The notes: generated from the sequence alone by a model not told the origin. DNA of 43,828 bases from Bacteroidota bacterium (GCA_023429135.1 JAEYWD010000116.1:1-43828), one strand, 5' to 3'; counted from the stretch's first letter, positions 26,430-35,120 are shown. A program made the numbers and translations.

Positions 26430-27980
26430 ATGAAAAATATAAATATACTCTGGGCAGACGACGAAATTGATCTCCTCAAGCCCTATATCATTTTTTTAAA
26501 GGACAAAGGTTACGACGTTACCTCCGTTACCAACGGTGCTGATGCAATAGACACAATATCCTCCCGTGCTTTCGATCTGGTTTTGCTCGACGAGCATATG
26601 CCAGGTTTGAGTGGATTGCAGGTTCTTGATAAAATTAAAGCAATACAGCCTGATGTTCCTGTGGTGATGATCACCAAAAACGAGGAAGAGAACATTATGG
26701 AAAAGGCAATCGGTGCCAAAATTGCCGATTACCTGATAAAACCCGTTAACCCGAATCAGATCCTGCTTTCCATAAAAAAAATTACTGAACAGCGAAAACT
26801 GGTAAGTGAAAAAACTACTTCGTCGTACCAGGCCGATTTTAACCAGTTAAGCAGTCAAATTCAGTTTGCCTCGACATTTAACGACTGGGTTGAAGTTTAC
26901 AAAAAACTGGTTTACTGGGATCTCGAAATTGAACAGCTTCATAACAGTGAACTCACTCCAATCCTAAAATATCAAAAGGAAGAAGCTAATAACAACTTCG
27001 CAAAATTTGTTAAAAGGAATTACCAGGGCTGGTTCCAGGATAAAGGCGAAAAACCGCTGCTTTCCCCCAACATTCTTAAGGAAAAATGCTTTCCGCTTCT
27101 GAAAGAAAACGAAACCATATTCCTGATTATAGTCGACAATCTCCGTTACGACCAGTGGAGGGTACTTTCAACACTCATAAAAGATTTTATGAAAATTGAG
27201 CAGGAAGATATCTTCTGTTCAATTCTTCCAACCGTAACCCAATACGCCCGCAATTCCATGTTTTCGGGATTGATGCCACTCGATATCCAGAAAGTTTACC
27301 CTAATATGTGGAACGGAGCCGAAGAAGAAGCCATTGACAACCTACATGAAGACGAACTACTTCAAAAGCAAATGCAGCGCAATGGTCTGAATTACAAAAT
27401 GACCTATGAAAAAATACTGAACCAGAAAACCGGCAAACGCGTAGTCGAAAACCTCAAAAATTATTACTCCAACAACCTGGTCGTTCTGGTGTACAACTTT
27501 GTGGACATGCTTTCACACTCGCGCACCGAACTCGATATGATTAAAGAACTTGCCGACGATGAAGCTGCATACCGAACGCTCACATTAAGCTGGTTCCAGC
27601 ATTCGTATCTTTTCGATTTTATAAAAGCTTTGTCGTCCGAAAGAAAAAAAGCAATTATCACCACCGACCATGGCTCCATTCGCGTTTCGAACGCTGTTAA
27701 AGTGGTTGGAGATCGCACCACCACCACCAATCTGAGATATAAGCAGGGAAAAAGTCTGAATTATAATCCTAAGGAAGTTTTTGAGATGAAGGACCCTCAT
27801 TCCATCCGGTTACCCAAGTTTAATGTAAGCACATCGTACATATTTGCATCGGGAGCCGATTTTCTTGCGTATCCCAACAATTTCAACCATTACGTGAGCT
27901 ATTACAAAAACACGTTTCAACATGGAGGAATATCCCTGGAGGAAATGCTGATACCGTATATACTGCTGGAGCCGTATTGA
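26430..27980 (+). CDS. porX: PorX-type response regulator with PglZ domain
   Basis: Cytoplasmic regulator of 516 residues that, with the PorY kinase, controls genes of the type IX secretion system in Bacteroidota. The receiver domain occupies about 1-120, with metal-binding D10/D11, phospho-acceptor D54 in LVLLDEHMPG, and the conserved lysine in YLIKPVNP. A helical linker leads to a PglZ domain of the alkaline-phosphatase superfamily from about 205: IFLIIVDNLRYDQWR, ILPTVTQYARNSMFSG (with the conserved threonine), ITTDHGS and the late QHGGISLEEMLIPY. PglZ in PorX is reported to act as a nucleotide phosphodiesterase. The gene stands alone behind its own promoter; its presence agrees with the T9SS sorting domain encoded at 42780-43253. 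Confidence 0.93.
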   Translation: MKNINILWADDEIDLLKPYIIFLKDKGYDVTSVTNGADAIDTISSRAFDLVLLDEHMPGLSGLQVLDKIKAIQPDVPVVMITKNEEENIMEKAIGAKIADYLIKPVNPNQILLSIKKITEQRKLVSEKTTSSYQADFNQLSSQIQFASTFNDWVEVYKKLVYWDLEIEQLHNSELTPILKYQKEEANNNFAKFVKRNYQGWFQDKGEKPLLSPNILKEKCFPLLKENETIFLIIVDNLRYDQWRVLSTLIKDFMKIEQEDIFCSILPTVTQYARNSMFSGLMPLDIQKVYPNMWNGAEEEAIDNLHEDELLQKQMQRNGLNYKMTYEKILNQKTGKRVVENLKNYYSNNLVVLVYNFVDMLSHSRTELDMIKELADDEAAYRTLTLSWFQHSYLFDFIKALSSERKKAIITTDHGSIRVSNAVKVVGDRTTTTNLRYKQGKSLNYNPKEVFEMKDPHSIRLPKFNVSTSYIFASGADFLAYPNNFNHYVSYYKNTFQHGGISLEEMLIPYILLEPY

Positions 27981-28005
27981 GAAGAGTCAGAGTTAAATTT
28001 ATGGC

Positions 28006-28461
28006 TTAATATTTTCCAAAGAGTTTATTCATACGCATATGGAACTTATGAAAACCAGTAGGATTGGCATACATAAGAATGCACTTCCCGGTGATAACAC
28101 TAAGTCCGCCATCTTTGGCAATTTTTACAGCATCGGCCGATTCGGATCCTTGTTGAATCCAGACTTTTGTAATGCCTTTTGCAATGGCATCCTTAATAAT
28201 TTTTTCAGTTTCGGAGGGCTTTAAAAGCACCACCAGATTTTTTACATTGGCGGGTAAATCCTGTAACGATCTGTAGCAGGCATCGCTTCCAATGACATCA
28301 ACATTAGGATTAAGCGGATAAATGTTCAATCCTTTCGATTTTAATGTTTGATACACAACGTTTCCAAATTTTTTAGGATTGCGCGATGTTCCCGCAACAG
28401 CAATGTCTTTGTCGGCCACAAACTGAAGCGCTTCTTCTCTTAGGAGTTTTAAATTTTTCAT
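28006..28461 (-). CDS. CoA-binding-domain protein (YccU-like)
   Basis: Cytoplasmic protein of 151 residues consisting of one Rossmann-type CoA-binding domain. KDIAVAGTSRNPKKFGNVVY carries the nucleotide-binding loop, and YPLNPNVDVIGSDACYRSL and KVWIQQGSESADAVKIA match the family. The late cysteine (TGKCILMYANPTG) is also conserved. Stand-alone members bind CoA, but their cellular role is not settled. Convergent with porX, with 25 bases between stops and no evident terminator. Confidence 0.9.
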   Translation of the reverse strand: MKNLKLLREEALQFVADKDIAVAGTSRNPKKFGNVVYQTLKSKGLNIYPLNPNVDVIGSDACYRSLQDLPANVKNLVVLLKPSETEKIIKDAIAKGITKVWIQQGSESADAVKIAKDGGLSVITGKCILMYANPTGFHKFHMRMNKLFGKY

Positions 28462-28479
28462 ATTTCAGGCAGTTTGAAC

Positions 28480-28487
28480 CAAAATTA
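28480..28487 (-). promoter_or_regulatory. -7 promoter box of the CoA-binding protein
   Basis: The minus strand reads TAATTTTG, an exact TAnnTTTG match, 18 bases upstream of the ATG, giving a leader of about 10 bases. No TTG at the ideal -33 distance. Confidence 0.45.
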
Positions 28488-28563
28488 ATGAATATTTAAA
28501 TCCCTTCATTCTTTTCATTCCTTCAATCTTTCATTCCTTAACTTTATAACGCAACCTTTTTGG

Positions 28564-28571
28564 TAACTTTG
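28564..28571 (+). promoter_or_regulatory. -7 promoter box of the propeller lipoprotein
   Basis: TAACTTTG, an exact TAnnTTTG match, lies 26 bases before the ATG. The upstream 40 bases are an almost pure pyrimidine tract made of CATTC/TTCATT-like words, with no TTG at -33. Confidence 0.45.
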
Positions 28572-28597
28572 CATCTAAAGAAAAAAGTAAAAACAAT

Positions 28598-29566
28598 ATG
28601 AAGGTAAAACTTTCACTTCTGTTGGTAATTATATCGTTGGCATTCTCGTGCAGTAAAGAAGATGATCCGGAAGGCTTATACGGGGTTGATACAGAACAAA
28701 ACTTTGTTGGTAAAATTGTTCCCGACGAAAATGGTTATTGGCTAATAACACGCTCAGCTCCATCAAAGGCTTCAAACTACTACCTATCCAACAGCATAAA
28801 CTTTGTTGATGGATTAACCTATATTACCAATGAAAAAACGATGAGTAAAGGAGGGATAGGGTACATTTACGATGCGGAAACCTACAACAATACCCTGGCA
28901 ACATCCACAAACAATCAGATTTTAAGCTACGACCGCAACCTTCAGAATACAATTATTAAAACAGCAGGTAATTCCGAAACCTATAAATTAATGGATAAAG
29001 ACGCGAGCGGTAAAATCTGGGTCCTTTCCAATAAATCAATTTTTTCGCTTAGTGGCGATGTAATTTCTTTTCCAAACAATATTGCAGCCATCGATTTTGA
29101 AGCAGCAAAAGATAATTCATTCTGGATTGCTTCTTCGGATACTGTTTTCCAGGTAAAGAAATTAAGCACACTCAAAATTCCAATTAGCCAGATAACGAGT
29201 CAGGTTAGTACAGCACCTACCATTTACAGTTTGAAAATTGACAAGAACGACAACATCTGGATAAATACCAGTGTTAAACTTTACAAATTTGGAGATAGAG
29301 CCTGGAGCGACGAAAAGGTTTCAACATTTACCACCGATAATTTTAAAACCATACCATTTCTGGATATCGATTCAAAAGGTAATTTATGGATGGCCGAGAA
29401 ACATTACCAGGCTTTTACAAACCTGCACCGCTTCGATGGCACATCCTGGAAATCGTACAAACTCGATCCGCAAATCGACACCTGGATTAACGATATCGAA
29501 ACTGCCGAACCAGGTTATATCTGGATTGCTACCAACAATGGCCTGCGCAAGTTAAACGTTAACTAA
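28598..29566 (+). CDS. Surface lipoprotein with two-component-propeller-like repeats
   Basis: Predicted lipoprotein of 322 residues. The lipobox LAFSC has its cysteine at 18 and is followed by SKEDDPE, an acidic stretch like the Bacteroidota surface-export signal. The body has repeats of the beta-propeller type found in hybrid two-component sensors: DKDASGKIWVLSNKSIFSLS, DNSFWIASSDTVFQV, DKNDNIWINTSVKLYKF, DSKGNLWMAEK and PGYIWIATNNGLRKL. Such propellers bind ligands or proteins, but the partner here is unknown. No enzyme or membrane domain follows, so it is a free-standing propeller. The next gene starts 50 bases later, possibly in the same transcript. Confidence 0.8.
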   Translation: MKVKLSLLLVIISLAFSCSKEDDPEGLYGVDTEQNFVGKIVPDENGYWLITRSAPSKASNYYLSNSINFVDGLTYITNEKTMSKGGIGYIYDAETYNNTLATSTNNQILSYDRNLQNTIIKTAGNSETYKLMDKDASGKIWVLSNKSIFSLSGDVISFPNNIAAIDFEAAKDNSFWIASSDTVFQVKKLSTLKIPISQITSQVSTAPTIYSLKIDKNDNIWINTSVKLYKFGDRAWSDEKVSTFTTDNFKTIPFLDIDSKGNLWMAEKHYQAFTNLHRFDGTSWKSYKLDPQIDTWINDIETAEPGYIWIATNNGLRKLNVN

Positions 29567-29615
29567 GCGGTTATTTCCGGCAATTTTTGTTATTTTGCCT
29601 CCAAAATCAATAGTT

Positions 29616-30116
29616 ATGAAAACCAGTCGTTTCGTATTTGTAATGCTATTTGCCATTTTTGCGTTAAACATAATGGCGCAGCAAAGCACTGTTAATATTT
29701 ATAATCCTGCAGCTAATGCCAAAGCCGATATACAGGCTGCCGTAAAAAAAGCCAAGGCCGAAAACAAGCATGTTTTGATTCTGATCGGAGGGAACTGGTG
29801 TTCGTGGTGCGTGCGCATGCATAAGTTGTTTCACGAGAATAAACAAATTGATTCCACACTAAAAGCCAACTACGTTTTTATTTTGGTTAACTATTCGAAA
29901 GAAAACAAGAACCTTCCGGTGCTTAAAGAACTAGAATTCCCCCAACGGTTTGGATTTCCTGCACTGGTTGTTCTGAATAAAGAAGGCCGCAGAATTCATA
30001 CGCAGGCAACCGATTTGCTAGAAGAAGGAAAAGGATACAACAATCAAAAGATACTAACCTTCCTGAACAAATGGTCGGTAAAAGCTCTTGACCCGGCAAG
30101 CTACACCGAAAAATGA
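29616..30116 (+). CDS. Exported thioredoxin-like protein
   Basis: Periplasmic thioredoxin-fold protein of 166 residues. The frame opens at a TTG (29595), but ATG 29616 gives a clean signal peptide (MKTSRFVFVMLFAIFALNIM), so it is chosen. The redox motif is C62-S-W-C65 in GGNWCSWCVRMHK, and the cis-proline is P115 in FGFPALVVL, both as in DsbD C-terminal-domain and thioredoxin_7 proteins. It should reduce or exchange disulphides in the periplasm; the partner is unknown. Its TGA stop overlaps the next ATG, so the two are translationally coupled. Confidence 0.88.
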   Translation: MKTSRFVFVMLFAIFALNIMAQQSTVNIYNPAANAKADIQAAVKKAKAENKHVLILIGGNWCSWCVRMHKLFHENKQIDSTLKANYVFILVNYSKENKNLPVLKELEFPQRFGFPALVVLNKEGRRIHTQATDLLEEGKGYNNQKILTFLNKWSVKALDPASYTEK

Positions 30117-30394
30117 AAATACTGGCAATTGAGAAAGAGTTAAATCCTCTTCCTAAAGATATGGCCGAGAGCATCCTAAAACGGGAAGCTTTTAAGGTTT
30201 GGGAACTGAAAGAAAAGGATCTGGTACGGGAGATTTATTTCAATGAAAATCACTGTGCTGTTCTCATTCTTGAATGTAGCGACCGGCAAATGGCAGAAAA
30301 TATTCTGAACCATCTCCCATTGGTCCGGGAAAGATATATTGAATTCGAGATTATGGAGCTGAAACCTTACACAGGTTTTGGCAGATTGTTTTAA
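30113..30394 (+). CDS. Small muconolactone-isomerase-like ferredoxin-fold protein
   Basis: A 93-residue cytoplasmic protein starting at the ATGA overlap with the thioredoxin gene. REIYFNENHCAVLILECSD and LNHLPLVRERYIEFEIMELKPYTGFGRLF give the alternating strand-helix pattern of dimeric ferredoxin-fold proteins of the YCII/muconolactone-isomerase type. I recall close relatives being labelled superoxide dismutase in databases, but nothing here supports metal-centred dismutase chemistry. Function unknown. Its stop overlaps the convergent polyprenyl synthase stop by four bases. Confidence 0.75.
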   Translation: MKILAIEKELNPLPKDMAESILKREAFKVWELKEKDLVREIYFNENHCAVLILECSDRQMAENILNHLPLVRERYIEFEIMELKPYTGFGRLF

Positions 30395-31350
30395 TAAGTC
30401 CGGTCGGTAGTATAACGCACCAGTTCTTCCAAAGCCTTGCGAGTATCCGAAGGAGGATAACTGTTCAGTACGGCAATAGCTTCGTCGCGATATCTATTCA
30501 TGGTTAATTGCGCATATTCAATGCCTCCTGCCTTAATAACTTCCTCTACAACAAACTTTATTGCATCTTCATCTTTCCCTCTCTTAATAATCCTGACAAT
30601 TTTCCGTTTCAATTTAGGGGAGCAATGGTTAAGCGTATAGATAAGCGGCAAGGTTATTTTTTTATCTTCAATGTCGTGACCACGAGGTTTTCCTATGTCG
30701 GAGAGACTATAATCGAGCAGATCGTCTTTTATCTGGAAAGCAATTCCCACCTTCTCCCCAAACGAATACAATTTCCTAACATTCTCTTCATCCTTAAATG
30801 TTGATGAAGCCCCGGCGGCACAAGCCGCAGCAAAAAAAGCAGCAGTTTTGGCTCTGATGATTTCGAAATAAATATTTTCGTCGAGGTTTAATTTAAACGA
30901 TTTGCGTAACTGAAGAATTTCGCCTTCTATAATCTGTCCGATAGCCCCCGCGTATATTTCGAGAATTCTATGATCGTTATTGGTGAGGGTTACCAAAAGA
31001 GCGTTCAGACTCAGAATATCTCCGCCAAGCACAGCAGGTTTACTCCTCCAAAGGGCGTTAATTGAAAAATCGCCACGCCGCACCATGGATTCGTCAACAA
31101 CATCGTCGTGAATAAGCGAGGCAGTGTGCAGGAGTTCAACAACCAGGGCTGCACGGTAGCTTTGCTCGTTTACAGCGCCGCCAAGCTTCGAACTGAGTAG
31201 CGCAAACATAGGCCTAATCTGTTTTCCCTTACTTTTAAGAATATAATTAAACATTCCTTGTAATATGGGAAGAGGGGTTTTAAGCGAATCAGCAAAAAAA
31301 TCCTCAAAATATGTAAGCTCCGATTTAAGAACCTCCCTGGCTAATAACAT
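30391..31350 (-). CDS. Long-chain trans-polyprenyl diphosphate synthase
   Basis: Cytoplasmic prenyltransferase of 319 residues that extends isoprenoid diphosphates to make the side chain of menaquinone (octaprenyl- or heptaprenyl-type). The first aspartate-rich motif is D82-D83-V-V-D86 in SLIHDDVVDES, the second is D210-D211-L-L-D214 in FQIKDDLLDY, and KGKQIRPM holds the IPP-binding residues. The bulky residues before the first motif (LLHTASL) suit a long product, but chain length cannot be fixed by eye. Its product could feed the quinone used by the cytochrome bd oxidase in this window (inference). It is convergent with the preceding gene, sharing four bases. Confidence 0.93.
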   Translation of the reverse strand: MLLAREVLKSELTYFEDFFADSLKTPLPILQGMFNYILKSKGKQIRPMFALLSSKLGGAVNEQSYRAALVVELLHTASLIHDDVVDESMVRRGDFSINALWRSKPAVLGGDILSLNALLVTLTNNDHRILEIYAGAIGQIIEGEILQLRKSFKLNLDENIYFEIIRAKTAAFFAAACAAGASSTFKDEENVRKLYSFGEKVGIAFQIKDDLLDYSLSDIGKPRGHDIEDKKITLPLIYTLNHCSPKLKRKIVRIIKRGKDEDAIKFVVEEVIKAGGIEYAQLTMNRYRDEAIAVLNSYPPSDTRKALEELVRYTTDRTY

Positions 31351-31473
31351 ACACAGTTAATCTTCTAGAATCACCCTTCAAATCATTTGATCGCTAAAAT
31401 AGATGGAATAAATCAGAATAAAAAATTACTTCTGCTTATAGAAATAAAAACTTGAAGGAGATAATATATCCAT

Positions 31474-31791
31474 TTAAAATTGAACTTGTTCCCGTTTGCG
31501 TTTCCAACGTCCCTTACCACTTAAAAATCCCCAACCGCCACTGCCTAAAAGAAAGCCAAGTGCATATCCAACGCCATTGTTGTTTTGAGCATATACGGTA
31601 ACATCGTCGTAAATGAGCATTCCTATCAAATCGAAAGGAGCGATAAATCCGTGCCACAAACCACCAAAAAAGCCATAGGTATAGCCTTTCAGACATTGAT
31701 CAACCGGTTCCTTATCGGCACACGAGGAAAACAGAATAATGGTAACAACAAATATCAGTGCGAGCTTAATAACAGACGAATAGTTTTTCAT
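31474..31791 (-). CDS. Small conserved lipoprotein with glycine-rich membrane-like body
   Basis: About 105 residues from ATG 31791 (MKNYSSVIKL); the longer frame from 31815 adds eight residues before the signal and is less likely. The lipobox is LFSSC, followed by ADKEP. The body, GFFGGLWHGFIAPFDLIGML and GYALGFLLGSGGWGFLSGKG, has two hydrophobic glycine-rich stretches and a basic tail. I recall similar small proteins in many Bacteroidota, none with a known job. It lies between the polyprenyl synthase and an epimerase gene on the same strand. Confidence 0.7.
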   Translation of the reverse strand: MKNYSSVIKLALIFVVTIILFSSCADKEPVDQCLKGYTYGFFGGLWHGFIAPFDLIGMLIYDDVTVYAQNNNGVGYALGFLLGSGGWGFLSGKGRWKRKREQVQF

Positions 31792-31868
31792 ACGACAGGA
31801 ATTATTTGGGTTCATAGCTGATGAATATTAAACTTATTAAAAGTAGTAAAAAATAACATCCCTCAATC

Positions 31869-33059
31869 CTACTCCCCTTTTACTCTCCTCATAATTTCCA
31901 GACACATGCGGGAGTTGTGATACGGACATTTCCATTGCCCCACCTTATCGTACGAGAGTATTGGTTTTGCTTCTTCGTCGACTCTGTAAAACCACTCTCC
32001 GTAACGACTGTCAATCTGAAATTTCTTAATAAAGTCCCAAAAGCCGAAGGCGGTATCCAGGTATTTTTTATCATGACTTATCTCGTAAGCATTTACGCAA
32101 CCCACCACACCTTCGGCCAAGGTCCACCACTCGCGTTCGGTTTCGTTGCCCATATCTGGAATATAATCGGCATATAATCCGCCCATCGGATCGACACCCA
32201 AAAGTGCAGCATCGGTCATTTTAATGGCAACTTCCTTTACCTTTTCGAGCATCGCCGGATTATCAATTTTTTCAGCAGCTTCCTGCAGCAACCATGCACC
32301 TTCCACATCGTGCCCATACGAAAGTTTACCCGATACCACAGTCCAGTTCGTTTCCATAAACATGTTAAAGTGACCGGTCTCCTGGTTAACTATGTGTTTA
32401 AGGAAAACTTCTATCAGATGCTCTATTTTATTCCGAAGTTCAGGATCTTTCCAAACATCGTAAAGTGTGGAATAAGCTTCCAGCACATGAAGATGGGTGT
32501 TCATGGTTTTTTCCACGTTCATATCCTTGTCGCTCAGGCGCTGGTCGTCAATCAAACTCCAGTCGCGCTGAAAGGCTTCGAAATATCCCTTATAATTCGG
32601 ATCAAATGCTCTCTCCTCTATAACCTTGTAAAGGTCGATGGCAGTTTTTAAACTATCCTTTTCACCAGATGCTTTGTAATACTCGGCCAGACCGTAAACT
32701 GTAAATGCAAGGGCATAGATCTGTTTATGCGTATCGACAGGCTTGCCGGTATAATCCAAAAGCCAGTAAACACCGCCATAAGTTTTATCAATAAAATAGT
32801 TCTGAATATAGTGATAAGCCTTCGAAGCAATGCGCATCAGATCGGGCGACTTAAGCTCGTTATAGGCAGCCGAGAACGTCCATAGAATTCTGGCATTAAG
32901 AACGCTTCCTTTATTTGCGGTGATATCGACAATATTTTCGTTGTTAATACGGCCGAAAAAACCGCCATTCATATTGTCGACAGTGTATTTTGTCCAGTAG
33001 GGAAGAATGTTTTTCTCCAGCTCTACGGTTAGATCTCTTTTCAGTTGTAGTAAATCCAT
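31869..33059 (-). CDS. Cellobiose 2-epimerase-like (AGE family) sugar epimerase
   Basis: Cytoplasmic (alpha/alpha)6-barrel enzyme of 396 residues that epimerises beta-1,4-linked disaccharides at the reducing-end C2, for example cellobiose to glucosyl-mannose. Conserved stretches include GSVLNARILWTFSAAY (R57), NTHLHVLEAY (H189), SYGHDVEGAWLL (H250), EREWWTLAEGVVG and CPYHNSRMC (H381); H250 and H381 match the general acid/base histidines of characterised enzymes in spacing. No signal peptide is seen. In Bacteroidota this enzyme often belongs to mannan or glucan use, but here it is not beside such genes. It has its own promoter, so it is probably not in the plsC-mtnA transcript. Confidence 0.9.
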   Translation of the reverse strand: MDLLQLKRDLTVELEKNILPYWTKYTVDNMNGGFFGRINNENIVDITANKGSVLNARILWTFSAAYNELKSPDLMRIASKAYHYIQNYFIDKTYGGVYWLLDYTGKPVDTHKQIYALAFTVYGLAEYYKASGEKDSLKTAIDLYKVIEERAFDPNYKGYFEAFQRDWSLIDDQRLSDKDMNVEKTMNTHLHVLEAYSTLYDVWKDPELRNKIEHLIEVFLKHIVNQETGHFNMFMETNWTVVSGKLSYGHDVEGAWLLQEAAEKIDNPAMLEKVKEVAIKMTDAALLGVDPMGGLYADYIPDMGNETEREWWTLAEGVVGCVNAYEISHDKKYLDTAFGFWDFIKKFQIDSRYGEWFYRVDEEAKPILSYDKVGQWKCPYHNSRMCLEIMRRVKGE

Positions 33060-33100
33060 ACGGTAAACGTTAAAGTGTTGTAATGAAATGATAGCTAGTC

Positions 33101-33132
33101 CAAAGGTACACCTGCAGGTACCTACTCTTCAA
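33101..33132 (-). promoter_or_regulatory. Promoter of the epimerase gene with palindrome in the spacer
   Basis: On the minus strand TTG (33132-33130) is followed by 21 bases and TACCTTTG (33108-33101), an exact -7 match. The spacer holds the palindrome ACCTGCAGGT (33110-33119), and GGTAC/GTACC arms at 33105-33109 and 33118-33122 also pair, so a repressor could sit between the two elements. The transcript would start near 33095, with a leader of about 35 bases. Confidence 0.5.
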
Positions 33133-33159
33133 TTAAACAAAAATAATAAAGAAGCGGTG

Positions 33160-34248
33160 CTAAACTCCTTTTTCGGGAAATAAATTCAGGATACTTTCTC
33201 TGCGAGCATCGCACACCCCACGTTCGGTAATCAGGCTGGTTATAAGGCGTGCTGGAGTAACATCAAAGCCGTAGTTGAGAGCGTTGCTTTTTTCGGGCAA
33301 TGTATCTACAGAACGGACTATTTCGCCATCTCTTCCTTCAATATATCTCACTTCCTCGGCATCGCGCTCTTCAACGGGAATTTGACTGATTCCATCGGTT
33401 AAGTTCCAATCGAATGTCGACGAAGGTAAAGCTACATAAAAAGGCACATTGTTATCCTTTGCAGCCAGAGCTTTCAGGTAGGTCCCGATTTTATTGGCAA
33501 CGTCGCCGGTAACAGTGGTGCGGTCACTTCCCACAATCACCAAATCGACCATTCCATGCTGCATCAGGTGACCACCGGTGTTATCGGCAATCACTGTATG
33601 AGGTACTCCATGCTGGCCCAGTTCCCAGGCAGTTAACCTTGCACCCTGGTTTCGCGGACGGGTTTCGTCGACCCAGACATGAATTTTTATTCCTCTATCG
33701 TGGGCAAAGTACATAGGAGCAGTGGCAGTGCCGTAATCGATACACGCCAGCCACCCGGCATTGCAATGGGTAAGAATATGAACAGTTTCGCCACTCTTAG
33801 CGCGACTGATCCTTTCAATAATTTCGACACCAAATTCCCCGATTCTCCTGCAATTCTCCAGCTCTTCGCCAATAATCGCAAGCGATTCGTTGAGGGCGGC
33901 TTTCACCTTTTCATCTTCCGAATGTACAGACATAATTTTATGAAGCACACGGTTTACACAAAACTCCAGATTAATAGCTGTAGGTCGGGAAGAAATAAGA
34001 TACTCTGCAGCTTTAACAACATCTTTTTTATTTACAGCGGCCAGATACATACCCAAAGCCCCGGCAGCTCCAATCAACGGGGCGCCGCGAAGATGCATGT
34101 CTTTGATGGCAACAAACATCTCTTCAACGGTAGCTATATCTTCGACAACAAACCGGAAAGGAAGAAATCGCTGATCGATGATCTGAACCACAGTTGGCCG
34201 TTCAGGATGCAGCCAGATGGTATGAATGATTTTGTCGCCTACCCGCAA
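33160..34248 (-). CDS. mtnA: S-methyl-5-thioribose-1-phosphate isomerase (TTG start)
   Basis: Cytoplasmic enzyme of methionine salvage that converts methylthioribose 1-phosphate to methylthioribulose 1-phosphate. It has 362 residues with LRGAPLIGAAGALG, catalytic C162 in THCNAGWLA and D242 in VGSDRTTVTGDVANKIGT; the known B. subtilis pair is C160/D240. VDETRPRNQGARLTAWEL is also characteristic. The start is TTG at 34248, one base after the plsC stop, because no ATG exists until residue 44; the coupling suggests shared translation. No other salvage genes (mtnB-D, mtnK) are nearby. Related isomerases acting on 5-deoxyribose 1-phosphate cannot be excluded. Confidence 0.93.
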   Translation of the reverse strand: MRVGDKIIHTIWLHPERPTVVQIIDQRFLPFRFVVEDIATVEEMFVAIKDMHLRGAPLIGAAGALGMYLAAVNKKDVVKAAEYLISSRPTAINLEFCVNRVLHKIMSVHSEDEKVKAALNESLAIIGEELENCRRIGEFGVEIIERISRAKSGETVHILTHCNAGWLACIDYGTATAPMYFAHDRGIKIHVWVDETRPRNQGARLTAWELGQHGVPHTVIADNTGGHLMQHGMVDLVIVGSDRTTVTGDVANKIGTYLKALAAKDNNVPFYVALPSSTFDWNLTDGISQIPVEERDAEEVRYIEGRDGEIVRSVDTLPEKSNALNYGFDVTPARLITSLITERGVCDARRESILNLFPEKGV

Positions 34249-34249
34249 G

Positions 34250-34981
34250 TTAAGATTGATTAAGACGTTTTTCGATTATTTCGTAAACATGATTAACATC
34301 GGCCTGCATTTCCTCTTTCGATGCCGATTTTAAAACATAAGGCGGTTGAATATGCAGGTAAATATGCCCTGGTTTAATAATTTTTGTTCCGGGACGCATA
34401 ATATCGAAAGCCCCTTTAATGGCAACCGGCACCACCGGTAAACCAATTTCCTGAGCAGTAATAAATGCCCCACGCTTAAAAGACCCCATTTTACCGGTAC
34501 GTGTACGGCTTCCTTCAGGAAAGAAAACAACCGAGGTCCCGTTTTGAAGGGTTTTCTGTGCAACTTTAAGTGTTTCTGTCGCCTTTTTAGGATTTGACCG
34601 ATCCACAGAAATATGGCCCACCAGCTTGCAAGCCAGGCCTAAGAAAGGAACCCGGAATAGTTCTTTTTTCATCATCCAGCGGATATCGCGACCTAAAAAG
34701 CCATACATCGAATAAATATCGTATGAGCTGGAGTGATTAGCCACAAAAACATACGACTGAGTTTCGGACAAATATTCTTTACCAGTGACTGTAACCCGAA
34801 CAAACGACACCATACAGGTACCCGCAGCCCATACCCTCCCCCAGAAGCTGCCGGCACGTTGACCGAATAAAAGGGCAAAAACCATGGCAAGCGTGGCACA
34901 TATCACCATTAACGAAATTGCCAGGGGGAAATACAAAGTATAGTAATAAATGGCAAAAAGAAATTTAAACACAGACTTCAT
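34250..34981 (-). CDS. plsC: 1-acyl-sn-glycerol-3-phosphate acyltransferase
   Basis: Inner-membrane acyltransferase (243 residues) that makes phosphatidic acid from lysophosphatidic acid. An N-terminal hydrophobic region (about 7-40) anchors it. The catalytic NHSSSYD (H83, D88) and the phosphate-binding FPEGSRTRTG (from 154) are intact, as is the late LPVVPVAIKGA. It has its own -7 box upstream, and its stop lies one base from the mtnA start, so the two form a transcript. The pairing with mtnA has no obvious metabolic logic. Confidence 0.93.
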   Translation of the reverse strand: MKSVFKFLFAIYYYTLYFPLAISLMVICATLAMVFALLFGQRAGSFWGRVWAAGTCMVSFVRVTVTGKEYLSETQSYVFVANHSSSYDIYSMYGFLGRDIRWMMKKELFRVPFLGLACKLVGHISVDRSNPKKATETLKVAQKTLQNGTSVVFFPEGSRTRTGKMGSFKRGAFITAQEIGLPVVPVAIKGAFDIMRPGTKIIKPGHIYLHIQPPYVLKSASKEEMQADVNHVYEIIEKRLNQS

Positions 34982-35003
34982 ACGAGGTAATAATTCGAAA
35001 GGA

Positions 35004-35011
35004 CAAATATA
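35004..35011 (-). promoter_or_regulatory. -7 promoter box of plsC-mtnA
   Basis: The minus strand reads TATATTTG, an exact TAnnTTTG match, 22 bases upstream of the plsC ATG. No TTG at the ideal -33 position. Confidence 0.45.
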
Positions 35012-35100
35012 ATAATTTACTAGTTGGAAAGAGAGGAGGATTTATGCTGAACGGAAGGGATTATTTCTTGCGGAAAAATAATTATCAATAGTTTGCAATG

Positions 35101-35120
35101 GTTAGCGCGCTTTTGCAACG
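35101..35120. repeat. Repeat element copy A (left of toxin-antitoxin pair)
   Basis: GTTAGCGCGCTTTTGCAACG matches 16 of 20 bases of GCTAGTGCGCGTTTGTAACG at 35961, exactly 860 bases away and in the same orientation, on the other side of the toxin-antitoxin genes. The rest of 34982-35296 has no gene. Confidence 0.5.

Noticed and set aside
28501..28540. Pyrimidine-rich tract of CATTC/TTCATT words upstream of the propeller lipoprotein
   Set aside because: Looks like simple low-complexity promoter-upstream DNA; no clear period or pairing.
33679..34263. 194-codon plus-strand frame opposite mtnA
   Set aside because: mtnA motifs C162 and D242 are intact on the minus strand; the opposite frame has no protein-like pattern.
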